A stretch of DNA of 26,354 bases, taken from the NCBI GenBank assembly GCA_050260415.1, contig JBLNCE010000091.1, positions 1 through 26,354 of the forward strand, read 5' to 3'. Both the position numbers and the translations under genes were made by a program. This stretch comes from JBLNCE01 sp050260415. Lineage in GTDB: Bacteria; Bacillota; UBA4882; JAAYXC01. This document shows positions 13,824 through 22,192 of this stretch, piece after piece. Position 1 is the stretch's first letter. The number at the start of each line of letters is the position of its first letter. The notes under the pieces are model-generated. The model searched no databases, was not told where the DNA came from, and saw only the letters and a list, made by a program, of their open reading frames with translations.

Positions 13824-15158
13824 TTGCCGGCGCGGCGTCGACCCGTCTTGCGCAATGTGGCCATCTTGACGGCCAGCGGTGTGTTGGAGCGGATGCTGGG
13901 GGCTCTGTATCGGATTGCCATGGCGCGGATGGCCGGGCCGGCCGCTTTGGGTTTGATCCAGTTTTGCCTGCCGATCCTGCGGCTTTGCTTGATCCTGGGT
14001 ACGCTTGGCCTGCCCCAGACTCTGGCCAGGGTCGTGGCCGAAGCCCGCGCGCGGCGGGATGAAAGCGAAGCCAGGGCGGCAATGGGTTGGTCTTTACGGG
14101 CCACGTCCGCCGTCGCCGGCGTGCTTGCCTGTATGCTGCTCCTCTTGGCCCCGTTGGGACGGTACCTCTTCCCGGACGCGCGGGTGGTCCCCCTCCTGCG
14201 TTGGTTGGCGCCCATCATCGTCTGCGACTGTATCGCCACGCTGTTGCAGGCCAACTTCCAAGGACGCAACCGGATGTGGCCCACCGCGTTGGCCGGTATC
14301 ATTGGGCAAGGCGCCAAGCTGATGCTCAGCATGATCTTGATCGCCCGGGTGGCGTGCAAAGGCCCGGGCGCTATGGCGGGAGCCGCCTTGGCCGCCACGG
14401 CCCTGAGCGAGTTCGGAGCCCTCGTCCTTCTCCTGTCCATGAACGGCTGGCCGCGGATCGCGGGGATCCCGGAACAGAAGCAACTGCTCGCGTCCTCGCT
14501 CCCGCTCATGGGTGATGGCCTCGTCTTTGCCGTTGCCGGCGCGGTGGACGTCGTAATCATCCCCGCCCGCCTGGTCGCCGCCGGTTTCCCGCGCGGCGCG
14601 GTGACCTCGCTGATGGGTGAAGTCTGGGGCATGGCGCTGCCGACGCTTTTCCTCGCGATGGTGGTCATCTGGCCCATCGCCCACGCCACACTACCGGTCC
14701 TTGCCGATGCGGCGGCCCGCGGCGACCGCGCCGAACTCAAGCGGCGTATCTTCTTGACCTATCTGGCGGTCGGGGCGGTCGCGCTCGTGACGACGGCTGT
14801 TTTCCTATCCTTCCCGGGGCCGATCGTGACGGTCTTGTATGCGCGCCCGTCCGCCGCGCCTTATCTGCGCATGCTGGCCTGGGTCGCCTGCCCGATCTAC
14901 CTCGCCTCGATCGGCGGCACCTTCCTGATCGGGCTTAACCAGCCGGGATTGCTGTTCCGTCAATCACTGGTCTGTGCGGCGATACGGTCCGCTCTCATTT
15001 ACGTCCTTACCGGCCTGCCGCATCTCGGGGTCGCCGGCGCCATGATCGGGATCTCGGCGGGCAATTCTCTGCTGGCGATGGCGAACATCTGGGGCGTGCG
15101 GAGGTATCTGCGCGCATTTCCCAGGGGCGGCAAAAAAAGGCCCGCCGTCCGGGTATGA
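13824..15158 (+). CDS. MOP-superfamily flippase-like membrane protein (SpoVB/PST type)
   Basis: This protein of about 444 residues has roughly 12 hydrophobic helices. It starts with NVAILTASGVLERMLGALYR, whose ASGVxxRxLG pattern is typical of SpoVB/MurJ/PST proteins, and has an LPLMGDGLVFAVAGAVDVVI segment at its mid-point. The superfamily moves lipid-linked sugars across the membrane; in sporulating bacteria SpoVB-like members are needed for cortex synthesis. The start is uncertain. TTG 13824 has GGGGGTGGG just upstream and fits the domain start, whereas ATG 13728 or 13623 would add residues that look noncoding. It is somewhat shorter than SpoVB. No substrate can be read from the sequence. 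Confidence 0.8.
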   Translation: MPARRRPVLRNVAILTASGVLERMLGALYRIAMARMAGPAALGLIQFCLPILRLCLILGTLGLPQTLARVVAEARARRDESEARAAMGWSLRATSAVAGVLACMLLLLAPLGRYLFPDARVVPLLRWLAPIIVCDCIATLLQANFQGRNRMWPTALAGIIGQGAKLMLSMILIARVACKGPGAMAGAALAATALSEFGALVLLLSMNGWPRIAGIPEQKQLLASSLPLMGDGLVFAVAGAVDVVIIPARLVAAGFPRGAVTSLMGEVWGMALPTLFLAMVVIWPIAHATLPVLADAAARGDRAELKRRIFLTYLAVGAVALVTTAVFLSFPGPIVTVLYARPSAAPYLRMLAWVACPIYLASIGGTFLIGLNQPGLLFRQSLVCAAIRSALIYVLTGLPHLGVAGAMIGISAGNSLLAMANIWGVRRYLRAFPRGGKKRPAVRV

Positions 15159-15181
15159 GGTGGAAAAAGCCGCCTTGACAT

Positions 15182-15203
15182 GAACTGTTCACCCCGACAG
15201 TTC
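15182..15203. other. Inverted repeat between flippase and kinase genes
   Basis: GAACTGT and ACAGTTC form a perfect 7-bp inverted repeat around TCACCCCG, just after TTGACA (15176-15181). It may be an operator or a poor terminator of the flippase gene. A CCCC/GGGG stem follows downstream. Confidence 0.35.
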
Positions 15204-15248
15204 CCAACGATCCCCTGCGGTGGGGTTGGGTTTAGTGATTGCGCTCCC

Positions 15249-15277
15249 TTGACGCTGGCCCGGGCAAAGGCTACGAT
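15249..15277 (+). promoter_or_regulatory. Sigma-A-like promoter of the kinase operon
   Basis: TTGACG, a 17-bp spacer and TACGAT are five- and four-base matches to the consensus at ideal spacing. The predicted leader is about 85 nt before ATG 15371. Confidence 0.55.
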
Positions 15278-15370
15278 CAAGTTGCGTTACCATGCTTTAG
15301 GAGCGATGTGATCCGGTACCTGTTTCACCTCTCTTTTGGGCGCTTACCAAGGTGTGTAAGAGGTGCGTAA

Positions 15371-17992
15371 ATGGATCAGCAGCTGGCCACGCCGGAGTTC
15401 CCGGGGGAACTGCTGGAGATGGTCTTCGACCGCGTACCCGTGGGACTGGCCGTCCTGGACAAAAACCTGACGCTTTGCCGTGCCAACCCTACCTGGGTCC
15501 GCTTCATCGAGCGTCACACGCCGACCTCCGCGGCCAAGGTGATCCCCGGCGCCCGTTTCATCGATCTGGCGCCCGGCACGGAGAATACGTCCCTCCGGCG
15601 CTACCGGCGTGCCTTGGCCGGAGAGACGGTCCGCGAGGAAGCGGTCCCGATGGAAAGCGGCGGTATCGTCTCGTACTGGGACGTGATCCTGACGCCGTTG
15701 ATCGAGAACGGGACGGTAGTCGGCCTCGTGGACGTCACCATCGACGTCACCGAACGCAAACTGGCGGAGAGCAGACACCGCGACCACCTGGAGGAGGCGG
15801 TCGCCGCCAGGACGGTCGAACTAACCCGGATCAACGAAGAGCTGCAGCGGGAGATCGATACCCGGCGCAACGCGGAGGACGAATACAAACGCGCCGAAGA
15901 GGCGCTGCGCGCGCGCGCGGAGCGCCACCGCGAACTGGTCGAGAGCGCCAACAGTATCATCCTGCGCATGAACGTCAACGGCGAGATCACGTACTTCAAC
16001 GAATTCGCCCAGCGTTTCTTCGGTTATCGCGCGGACGAGATCCTGGGCCGCCACGTAATCGGCACCATCGTCCCGCCCACGGACTCTTCCGGCCTTGATC
16101 TGGCGGCGATGGTGAAAGATTTTTGCCTGCATCCGGAGTCCTACGCCACGCATGAAAACGAGAACATGCGCCGCAATGGGGAGAGAGTCTGGATCTCCTG
16201 GACTAACAAGGCCATCTGCGACAAAGACGGCCGCGCCGTGGAGCTTCTCTGTATCGGCCTGGACATCTCCGATCGCAAGCAGTACGAGGAGGCACTCTGG
16301 CAGGCCAGCGTCAAGCTGGAGTGGCAAATCTCGGAGACACGGCGGCGCATGGACGAACTGCAGACCATGTTTGCCGTGCAGCAGGCAATCACCAGCCGCC
16401 TGGATCCCGACGCCGTGCTGCAACTGATCGCCGACGAAGCCCGCCGGCTCACGTCCTCGCAGCGGACGGCCGTATTCATGGTCGACGGCGAATCCCTGTG
16501 CGTCTCGGTCGTCTCCGGCGACGATAGTTCAGGCATGCTCGGTTACAGGATGCCGATCGGACAGTCCTTGACCGGACAATCCCTGCAGACGGGAGAGGTG
16601 GTGCGCGTCAACGATGCGCGCCATGATCCGAGGGTCAACGCCGAGATCGTGGCGCGCGCGGGGGTGCAATCCTTCATCACCATCCCGCTAATCTCGGGCA
16701 CGCAACCGATCGGCGCCATCGCCGTCGTCGACAAGACCACGGGGCCGTATGGCCCGGAAGACGAGAGGGTCTTGACCATGCTGGCCTCGGGGGCCGTCAT
16801 CGGCCTGGAAAACGCCCGTCTATACCATGTGGAGCAGGAACGCCGCCGCGAGGCCGACCAGCGGCGGCAGGTGGCGGAAGGACTGCGGGACATCCTGGGC
16901 ATCCTCAACTCAAACCGTTCGCTGAACGAGATCCTGGATTACATCATTGCCGGGGCGGGCCGTTTGCTGGGGACGGATGCCTGCGCCATCTTCCGGCTGA
17001 AAGCCGAGCGGGGATTGTTCTCGATTCAGGCCGCCCGCGGACTTTCGGATGAGCACATGGCCGAGATCACCATTCCCGCCGGACAAAGCGCGGTGGGGCG
17101 CGCGGTCGCCGAACGCCGCCCGGTGGTGGTGAAAGACTTGGGCTCGCAACAGGACCTCTGGCGGGATCCCGACATGCGCAAGCACCTCACCTGGTTGGCG
17201 CGCAAATACGCCGGCCTGCTGGCCGTGCCCCTAATAAGCAAAGATGAGATCTATGGCGGTATCGTGCTGTACTATCCCGAACCGCGCGATTTTTCCCCAG
17301 AGGAGCTCGAGTTGGCTGTCTCCTTTGCGGATCAGGCCACCCTGGCGATCGAGAATGCGCGCCTGCGCGCTCAGGCCGAGGAAACCGCGGTGGCGGCGGA
17401 GCGAAGCCGCCTGGCGCGAGACCTGCATGATGCCGTGACGCAAACCCTTTTCTCGGCCAGCTTGATCGCCGAGGTCTTGCCCAAGCTATGGGATAAGGAC
17501 CCGGCCGAAGGGCGCCGCCGCCTGGGAGAACTGCGGCAGTTGACCCGGGGGGCGTTGGCCGAGATGCGCACCCTGCTGCTGGAGTTGCGCCCCGCGACCT
17601 TGGTGGAGGTGGGGCTGGACGATCTCTTGCGCCAGCTGACCGAGGCGACCACAGGCCGGGCAAGACTCCCAGTCGCCCTGGAGATGGAAGGCGGCCACCG
17701 GCACCTGCCGCCGGATGTCCAGGTGGCGCTGTACCGGATCGCGCAGGAGGCATTGAACAACGTGGCGAAACACTCGGGGGCGGACCAGGCCACGGTGGCC
17801 TTGCGCTGCCGGCCGGATCTCGTGGAACTGCGCGTGCGTGACAATGGACGTGGGTTTGATCCGGGCGGCGTCTTGCCCGATCGTCTGGGGTTGGGTATCA
17901 TGCGCGAGCGCGCGGAGGCGATCAAGGCCGCGCTGACAATCGAGAGCCGGCCGGGCCGGGGGACGGAGATCGCCGTCACTTGGGCCGGTTGA
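15371..17992 (+). CDS. PAS-PAS-GAF-GAF sensor histidine kinase (NarL/LiaS type)
   Basis: The 873-residue protein appears soluble, with no transmembrane helix. The order is PAS (about 5-125, ending VTIDVTERK), a charged coiled coil (125-190), PAS (190-310, ending GLDISDRKQ), GAF (about 335-490), GAF (about 500-665), a HisKA_3 dimerisation helix with LARDLHDAVTQTLF (His686), and an HATPase domain with EALNNVAKHS, DNGRGFDP and GLGIMRERAE. The HisKA_3 type pairs with NarL/LuxR regulators, and such a gene follows directly. PAS and GAF domains suggest sensing of a small molecule, redox state or light, but no ligand motif is recognised. ATG 15371 is preceded by AGAGGTG at six bases. Confidence 0.93.
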   Translation: MDQQLATPEFPGELLEMVFDRVPVGLAVLDKNLTLCRANPTWVRFIERHTPTSAAKVIPGARFIDLAPGTENTSLRRYRRALAGETVREEAVPMESGGIVSYWDVILTPLIENGTVVGLVDVTIDVTERKLAESRHRDHLEEAVAARTVELTRINEELQREIDTRRNAEDEYKRAEEALRARAERHRELVESANSIILRMNVNGEITYFNEFAQRFFGYRADEILGRHVIGTIVPPTDSSGLDLAAMVKDFCLHPESYATHENENMRRNGERVWISWTNKAICDKDGRAVELLCIGLDISDRKQYEEALWQASVKLEWQISETRRRMDELQTMFAVQQAITSRLDPDAVLQLIADEARRLTSSQRTAVFMVDGESLCVSVVSGDDSSGMLGYRMPIGQSLTGQSLQTGEVVRVNDARHDPRVNAEIVARAGVQSFITIPLISGTQPIGAIAVVDKTTGPYGPEDERVLTMLASGAVIGLENARLYHVEQERRREADQRRQVAEGLRDILGILNSNRSLNEILDYIIAGAGRLLGTDACAIFRLKAERGLFSIQAARGLSDEHMAEITIPAGQSAVGRAVAERRPVVVKDLGSQQDLWRDPDMRKHLTWLARKYAGLLAVPLISKDEIYGGIVLYYPEPRDFSPEELELAVSFADQATLAIENARLRAQAEETAVAAERSRLARDLHDAVTQTLFSASLIAEVLPKLWDKDPAEGRRRLGELRQLTRGALAEMRTLLLELRPATLVEVGLDDLLRQLTEATTGRARLPVALEMEGGHRHLPPDVQVALYRIAQEALNNVAKHSGADQATVALRCRPDLVELRVRDNGRGFDPGGVLPDRLGLGIMRERAEAIKAALTIESRPGRGTEIAVTWAG

Positions 17993-18009
17993 GCGGGGGA
18001 GTGGGAACC

Positions 18010-18651
18010 ATGGCAGGGCAGGATGTAATTAGAGTGATGATTGTCGACGATCATGCGGTGGTACGGGGCGGTCTGGCCGCCTTTCTGCTGGCCTACGACG
18101 ACCTTGAACTGGTCGGAGAGGCCGCGGGAGGCCAGGAAGCCGTTGAACTCTGCGCCAAATGCCGGCCGGACGTGGTCCTCATGGACCTGGTGATGCCAGA
18201 CGTTGATGGCGCCGCGGCCACGCGGGCGATCAGACGGAATCATCAGGAGGTCAAAGTGATCGTGCTGACGAGTTTCAAGGAACAGGACCTTGTGCAAGCG
18301 GCGCTTCAGGCGGGTGCCATCGGGTACCTGCTCAAGAACGTTTCCGCGGAAGACCTGGCGGCGGCCATTCGCGCGGCCAAAGCAGGCAGGCCGACATTGG
18401 CGCCCGAAGCCACCCAGGCCTTGATTGAGGCCTCAAACCGTCCGCCGGCCATCGGGCACGATCTGACCCAGCGCGAGCGGGAAATACTGGCGATGATGGC
18501 CGATGGGTTGAGCAACCCCGAGATCGCCGAGAAACTTGTGGTCAGCCGCTCGACCGTCAAATTCCACGTGAGCGGCATCCTGTCCAAGCTGGGCGTGCAA
18601 AGCCGCACCGAAGCGGTGGCCCTGGCGCTCCAACACAAGCTGGTTGGCTAA
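18010..18651 (+). CDS. NarL/LuxR-type response regulator
   Basis: The 213-residue protein has a receiver domain (MIVDDHAVVRGG, phosphoacceptor Asp59 in VVLMDLVMPD, VLTSFKEQD, GYLLKN) and a C-terminal LuxR helix-turn-helix (LTQREREILAMMADGLSNPE, then IAEKLVVSRSTVKFHVSGIL). It is the clear partner of the preceding kinase: the start lies 17 bp after that stop, with GGGGGAGTGGG as ribosome binding site. The longer frame starting at 17980 would overlap the kinase and has no Shine-Dalgarno. Targets are unknown; a resemblance to LiaR plus the downstream PspC/LiaF-like genes suggests an envelope-stress regulon (inference). A strong terminator follows. Confidence 0.95.
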   Translation: MAGQDVIRVMIVDDHAVVRGGLAAFLLAYDDLELVGEAAGGQEAVELCAKCRPDVVLMDLVMPDVDGAAATRAIRRNHQEVKVIVLTSFKEQDLVQAALQAGAIGYLLKNVSAEDLAAAIRAAKAGRPTLAPEATQALIEASNRPPAIGHDLTQREREILAMMADGLSNPEIAEKLVVSRSTVKFHVSGILSKLGVQSRTEAVALALQHKLVG

Positions 18652-18701
18652 CGCCTCCCCCCCATCCGGCCAGGTAAAATACTGCCCACCTGTCCACCAT
18701 G

Positions 18702-18743
18702 GATCTCCCCAGATGACCGGCGTCAGAGGGGAGATCTTGTTTT
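18702..18743 (+). terminator. Rho-independent terminator of the kinase/regulator operon
   Basis: GATCTCCCC (18702-18710) pairs perfectly with GGGGAGATC (18728-18736), an inner TGAC/GTCA stem extends the fold, and TTGTTTTAT follows. It lies about 50 bp after the regulator stop. Confidence 0.9.
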
Positions 18744-18803
18744 ATCCTGTATATGGAGCATAAAGACGAGTTCCGACCTCTTTTTGAAAGGAAGCATACA
18801 AGA

Positions 18804-19244
18804 ATGAACAATCTCTATCGCAGCCAAACAAACGCCATGCTTGGCGGGGTCTGTGGCGGCCTTGGACAATACCTGAAGATCGATCCCACGCTCGTGCGCT
18901 TAATCTTCGTGCTGCTCTTCTTTTCCGGCTTCGGGCTCGTCGCTTATCTGCTTTTTTGGGTTCTCGTGCCCCGCGAGGATCGGAGCGGGCTCTCGCCCGC
19001 CGAGACGGCCAGGGCCGGCGCGGATGAGATCGCCGCGCGGGCGCGGGCGCTTGCCGACTCCGCGCGGAGCCGGAGTATGGATTCTTCACCGGCCGCCATC
19101 GTCGTCGGGGGTCTTTTGATCGGGCTGGGCGGTCTGCTTCTGCTCCGCAACCTGCAGTTGCCATGGTTCGCCTGGCTGAACAAGCATACGTTCTGGCCGC
19201 TGGTCATGGTCGCCTTGGGGATTGTTTTTCTGGTCAAAAAATGA
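18804..19244 (+). CDS. PspC domain protein with LiaI-like C-terminus
   Basis: The 146-residue membrane protein starts with a PspC domain (RSQTNAMLGGVCGGLGQYLK, then IDPTLVRLIFVLLFF and YLLFWVLVPRE). A charged, alanine-rich linker follows, then two hydrophobic segments (VVGGLLIGLGGLLLLRNLQL and FWPLVMVALGIVFLVKK) of the LiaI-LiaF-like type. PspC proteins take part in phage-shock or envelope-stress sensing at the membrane. ATG 18804 has AAAGGAAG at 9-10 bases; the longer frame from 18753 lacks a site. It lies just after a strong terminator, so it should have its own promoter, which I could not place with confidence. It is probably co-transcribed with the sigma factor 24 bp on. Confidence 0.9.
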   Translation: MNNLYRSQTNAMLGGVCGGLGQYLKIDPTLVRLIFVLLFFSGFGLVAYLLFWVLVPREDRSGLSPAETARAGADEIAARARALADSARSRSMDSSPAAIVVGGLLIGLGGLLLLRNLQLPWFAWLNKHTFWPLVMVALGIVFLVKK

Positions 19245-19268
19245 AGGGAGACAGAGGGTCGGTCGGCA

Positions 19269-19871
19269 ATGAACGAGCAGAACTTGATCCAGCGTTGCCA
19301 GGCGGGAGAAGCCGCCGCCTTTGAAATCCTGCTGGGCCGATACGAAGGCTTGATCTACAATCTGGTCCGGCGCTATTTCGAGAATCCGGTCGAAGCCGAG
19401 GACGCGGCCCAGGAGGCCATGGTCAAGATCTACCGGCGCATCGGAGATTTCCGCGGCCGCGCCTCATTCAAGACCTGGGTTTACCGGGTGGTTACCAACG
19501 TCTGCCTGGACACGCTCAGACGACGGCCCGAAAAATGCCTCTCGCTCGAGGAAATCGGCCCCGGTGAACCGCCCGCGCTGCGGGCGGCCGGCGGGCCGGA
19601 GGATGCGCTCGAGCAGGCCGAGTTGAGGGAGATCCTCGCGCAACTCCTGCTGCAAATGGACGCCGATCAAAGGAACATCCTGATCCTCCGGGAAATAGAG
19701 GGGCTGTCATACGACGATATCGCTTCCGTGATGGGTTGCTCGCTCGGCACCATGAAGTCGCGCCTGGCTCGGGCGCGCGAGGCGCTTGGCCGGCGTTATG
19801 GGGCCAGCCCCAGGACGCGGGGCCTCGACCCGCGGCCACATACGGCGCGGGAGGGCCTATGCACGGCATGA
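19269..19871 (+). CDS. ECF-type RNA polymerase sigma factor
   Basis: The 200-residue protein has region 2 (FEILLGRYEGLIYNLVRRYF, then EDAAQEAMVKIYR, FRGRASFKTWVYRVVTNVCL, DTLRRR). A linker follows, then region 4 (QLLLQMDADQRNILILREIE, GLSYDDIASVMGCSLGTMKS, RLARAREALGRRY). It resembles SigW-like ECF factors. The last 24 residues (from GASPRTRG) are Arg/Pro-rich and not typical. Unlike most ECF genes, no zinc-finger anti-sigma gene follows; a stand-alone receiver domain takes that place. ATG 19269 has AGAGGG about 11 bases upstream. It is placed between PspC and LiaF-like genes, so a role in envelope-stress transcription is likely. Confidence 0.93.
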   Translation: MNEQNLIQRCQAGEAAAFEILLGRYEGLIYNLVRRYFENPVEAEDAAQEAMVKIYRRIGDFRGRASFKTWVYRVVTNVCLDTLRRRPEKCLSLEEIGPGEPPALRAAGGPEDALEQAELREILAQLLLQMDADQRNILILREIEGLSYDDIASVMGCSLGTMKSRLARAREALGRRYGASPRTRGLDPRPHTAREGLCTA

Positions 19872-19931
19872 GATGACGCTTGGAGACTACCGGGCGCGTA
19901 CCCATGAATACGAATATCAGAGGTATACCGA

Positions 19932-20288
19932 ATGCGTATCTTGTTGGCTGATGATCGAGCGGAGATCCGCTCGGGGTTGCGGCTGCTGCTCGAAGAAGAA
20001 CCGGATGTCGTGGTGGTGGGAGAAGTCGCCGAACCGGCCGGGTTGCTCGGGCAAGTGCAGTCGGCCTCCCCCGACCTGGTTCTACTGGATTGGGAACTGC
20101 CAAGCCCCCGGATCTCGGAACTGGTCGCCGCCTTGCGTTCGCTCCGGCCCGGCCTCCGTATCATCGCGTTGAGCGGGCGCCCGGAAGCCCGTAAGACCGC
20201 TCTGGCCGCCGGTGTGGACGCTTTCGTCAGCAAGGGAGATCAACCGGAACTCCTGCTGGCGGCGATCCGCAAGGCAATGGCCGGATAA
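19932..20288 (+). CDS. Stand-alone receiver domain (NarL-type)
   Basis: The 118 residues form a single receiver domain. They include LLADDRAEIRSGLRLLLEEE, the phosphoacceptor Asp in LVLLDWELP, Ser in IIALSGRPEA, and Lys in AFVSKGDQPE. The protein ends after the last helix (LLLAAIRKAMAG) with no DNA-binding domain. All catalytic positions look intact, so it can probably be phosphorylated and act through protein contacts. Alternatively it is a NarL-type regulator that lost its output domain. AGAGGT lies about nine bases before ATG 19932. It lies 60 bp after the ECF sigma gene, where an anti-sigma gene would be expected, and 102 bp before the next membrane protein. Confidence 0.85.
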   Translation: MRILLADDRAEIRSGLRLLLEEEPDVVVVGEVAEPAGLLGQVQSASPDLVLLDWELPSPRISELVAALRSLRPGLRIIALSGRPEARKTALAAGVDAFVSKGDQPELLLAAIRKAMAG

Positions 20289-20390
20289 CCGCGATTGCGA
20301 AAGCGGATCAACCATGGTGTACAAGCGTATCCGCCAAACCCCTGGTATGAGCTTGACGATATATATAATCAGGGCAAAGGAGTAATGGCC

Positions 20391-21032
20391 ATGAAAAAAC
20401 TTGGTTTCTCCAGCATCATGGGTTTCCTGCTCGTAACCGCCGGTGTTTTGCTGCTCCTGCATAATTTCGGTTTCCTGGAGGGCGCGCGCGATTTTGTCTG
20501 GACTCTGTTTTTCGCCCTCGGGGGGCTGGCGTTTCTGGCGGTCTTCCTCGGCGATCGCGCCCAATGGTGGGCGGTCATTCCGGGTTTGGTCCTTCTTAGC
20601 CTGGCGGTACTCATCGGCGTCGACGACCTCGACCCGCGCTTCACCAAGGTGTGGGGCGGCTCAATCTTCCTCGGGGGTATCGGCCTGAGCTTTTGGATCA
20701 TCTATCTGACGCAGTACAAAAACTGGTGGGCAATCGTGCCGGGCGGCGTCCTCTTCACCTTGGCGCTGATCGCGGGCCTCTCCTCCCTATCGCCCGACTT
20801 GGAATTGGGCGGCGTCTTCTTCCTGGGTTTGGCCTGCACCTTCGGCGCCGTCTACCTGCTGCCTAAGCCGGAGGGCCGTATGAATTGGGCGCTGATTCCG
20901 GCCGGGATACTGTTTGTCATGGGCACGCTGCTGACCGCGGCGGCCACGGACTTGATCCGGTACATCTGGCCCGCCATGCTGATCTTGGTGGGGATCATCC
21001 TGGTCGTGCGGACCTTGCGCGCGTCAAACTAA
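20391..21032 (+). CDS. Multi-pass membrane protein, LiaI-like
   Basis: The 213-residue protein has about seven hydrophobic helices; the first is FSSIMGFLLVTAGVLLLLHN and the last PAMLILVGIILVVRTLRAS. Paired segments such as WWAVIPGLVLLSLAVLIGV and WWAIVPGGVLFTLALIAGL show an internal duplication. I do not recognise a named family beyond similarity to LiaI/DUF5668-type helices. ATG 20391 is chosen because AAAGGAG lies eight bases upstream; ATG 20385 is too close to it. It is placed between the receiver domain and the LiaF-like gene, 28 bp before the latter, so it is probably part of the same envelope-stress unit. No catalytic residues are seen. Confidence 0.75.
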   Translation: MKKLGFSSIMGFLLVTAGVLLLLHNFGFLEGARDFVWTLFFALGGLAFLAVFLGDRAQWWAVIPGLVLLSLAVLIGVDDLDPRFTKVWGGSIFLGGIGLSFWIIYLTQYKNWWAIVPGGVLFTLALIAGLSSLSPDLELGGVFFLGLACTFGAVYLLPKPEGRMNWALIPAGILFVMGTLLTAAATDLIRYIWPAMLILVGIILVVRTLRASN

Positions 21033-21060
21033 CACGTCTAGCCAGAAAGGGGAATAAAGG

Positions 21061-21990
21061 ATGGAAACCTGCGAAAGAAGAAGAAGCCTGGTCGGTCCCC
21101 TGATTCTGATTGGCTTGGGGGTCGTATTCCTCCTCAGCAACCTCGGTATGCTCGGCTGGAGTGTCTGGGAGACGCTCTGGAGGTTATGGCCGGTCCTCCT
21201 GATCGCCATCGGACTCGAAGTCCTGCTTGGACGGGGGACGGCCTGGGGTGCCCTGGTCGTAGTCTTGATCGTCTTCGGTCTGGCCGGCATCATGAGTATC
21301 ATCTCCAGTGTCCATATCGGCGACGGCCCTCCGATCGCATTCGGCCGCACTATGACGGATGAGCGCATCAGCGAACCGTTGGGCGGCGTCAAGGGCGCCG
21401 ATATTACCCTGGAAGCCGGCGTCGGTGAACTTCGCGTCGGTCCCGCGCAGGATACGGCGGTCTTGGCGCAGGGCACGATCTCCCTGGCGAACGGGGAGAG
21501 ACTGGAACGTGATTTTCATGTCGCCGGCGACAAAGGCTACCTCACTTTGAAAAGCCACGGGGTATTCAACTTTCCGGTGCGGGGACAACACCATCGGCGT
21601 TGGGATCTGAGTCTCAGTCCCAAGGTGCCGATGGTATTAAGAATAAACACAGGGGTGGGCGTATCCGACCTTGACCTCCGCGATCTGCAGGCAACCGAGA
21701 TCGAGGTCAAGACGGGCGTCGGTAAAACCACCTTGGTTCTGCCGGCGAAAGGCCAGGTCCGGGGGAGGTTTGAAGGCGGGATCGGCGAGACGACCATCTA
21801 CGTGCCGCGGGGGATGGCCGCCCGGATCCGGATCCAGAACGGCATCGGCGCCGTGGAGGTTGACGGCGACTTTATGCAGCGTGACGGCGCTTACGTCTCG
21901 CCGGACTTCGATACCGCAAAAAACCGGGTGGATCTCGAGGTCAAGGGCGGCATCGGCAAGATCGCGATCGAGACGGACGCGTGGCGGTAA
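21061..21990 (+). CDS. LiaF-like protein with toast-rack domain
   Basis: The 309-residue protein starts with a LiaI-LiaF transmembrane module (PLILIGLGVVFLLSNLGMLG, WPVLLIAIGLEVLLG and a third helix near 60-82). An extracytoplasmic beta-solenoid of repeating G(V/I)G units follows: GVGELRVG, GVGVSDLDL, GVGKTTLVLP, GIGETTIYVP, GIGAVEVDG and GGIGKIAIE. This is the toast-rack/DUF2154 architecture. In B. subtilis, LiaF inhibits the LiaRS two-component system until cell-wall stress occurs. Here a HisKA_3 kinase and LuxR regulator lie about 3 kb upstream, so a similar control is plausible but not shown. AAAGG precedes ATG 21061. A terminator follows the stop. Confidence 0.87.
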   Translation: METCERRRSLVGPLILIGLGVVFLLSNLGMLGWSVWETLWRLWPVLLIAIGLEVLLGRGTAWGALVVVLIVFGLAGIMSIISSVHIGDGPPIAFGRTMTDERISEPLGGVKGADITLEAGVGELRVGPAQDTAVLAQGTISLANGERLERDFHVAGDKGYLTLKSHGVFNFPVRGQHHRRWDLSLSPKVPMVLRINTGVGVSDLDLRDLQATEIEVKTGVGKTTLVLPAKGQVRGRFEGGIGETTIYVPRGMAARIRIQNGIGAVEVDGDFMQRDGAYVSPDFDTAKNRVDLEVKGGIGKIAIETDAWR

Positions 21991-22011
21991 GAAGGCGGCC
22001 CTTGCGCGCTC

Positions 22012-22043
22012 AAGGCCTTCCCCGGAAGGGGAGGGCCTTTTCT
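22012..22043 (+). terminator. Terminator after the LiaF-like gene
   Basis: AAGGCCTTCCCC pairs with GGGGAGGGCCTT (one G-T wobble) around GGAA, followed by TTCTC. It lies 22 bp after the stop at 21990. Confidence 0.85.
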
Positions 22044-22115
22044 CGCATGGGTCCACCAAGTTCCGGCTATCCGGTTGTCGGATTTCGGAAGCGTCTTGGC
22101 CAGGCAATTCCCGAC

Positions 22116-22144
22116 TTGACAGGCCATCCTCCCCGGGATAAAAT
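22116..22144 (+). promoter_or_regulatory. Sigma-A promoter of cimA
   Basis: TTGACA (22116-22121), a 17-bp spacer and TAAAAT (22139-22144) form a near-consensus promoter. The predicted leader is about 42 nt before ATG 22193, too short for a T-box. Confidence 0.85.
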
Positions 22145-22192
22145 TATAAAAATACCCCCTTGGATGTATGCAGGATGGGAGGATGGTGGGGA

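Noticed and set aside
13721..14740. 339-residue minus-strand frame
   Set aside because: It is antisense to the flippase-like gene, which has clear membrane helices and family motifs. The antisense protein is Arg/Pro/Ser-rich without a domain.
22145..22192. T-box leader before cimA
   Set aside because: The predicted leader is only about 42 nt, with no specifier hairpin or antiterminator sequence.
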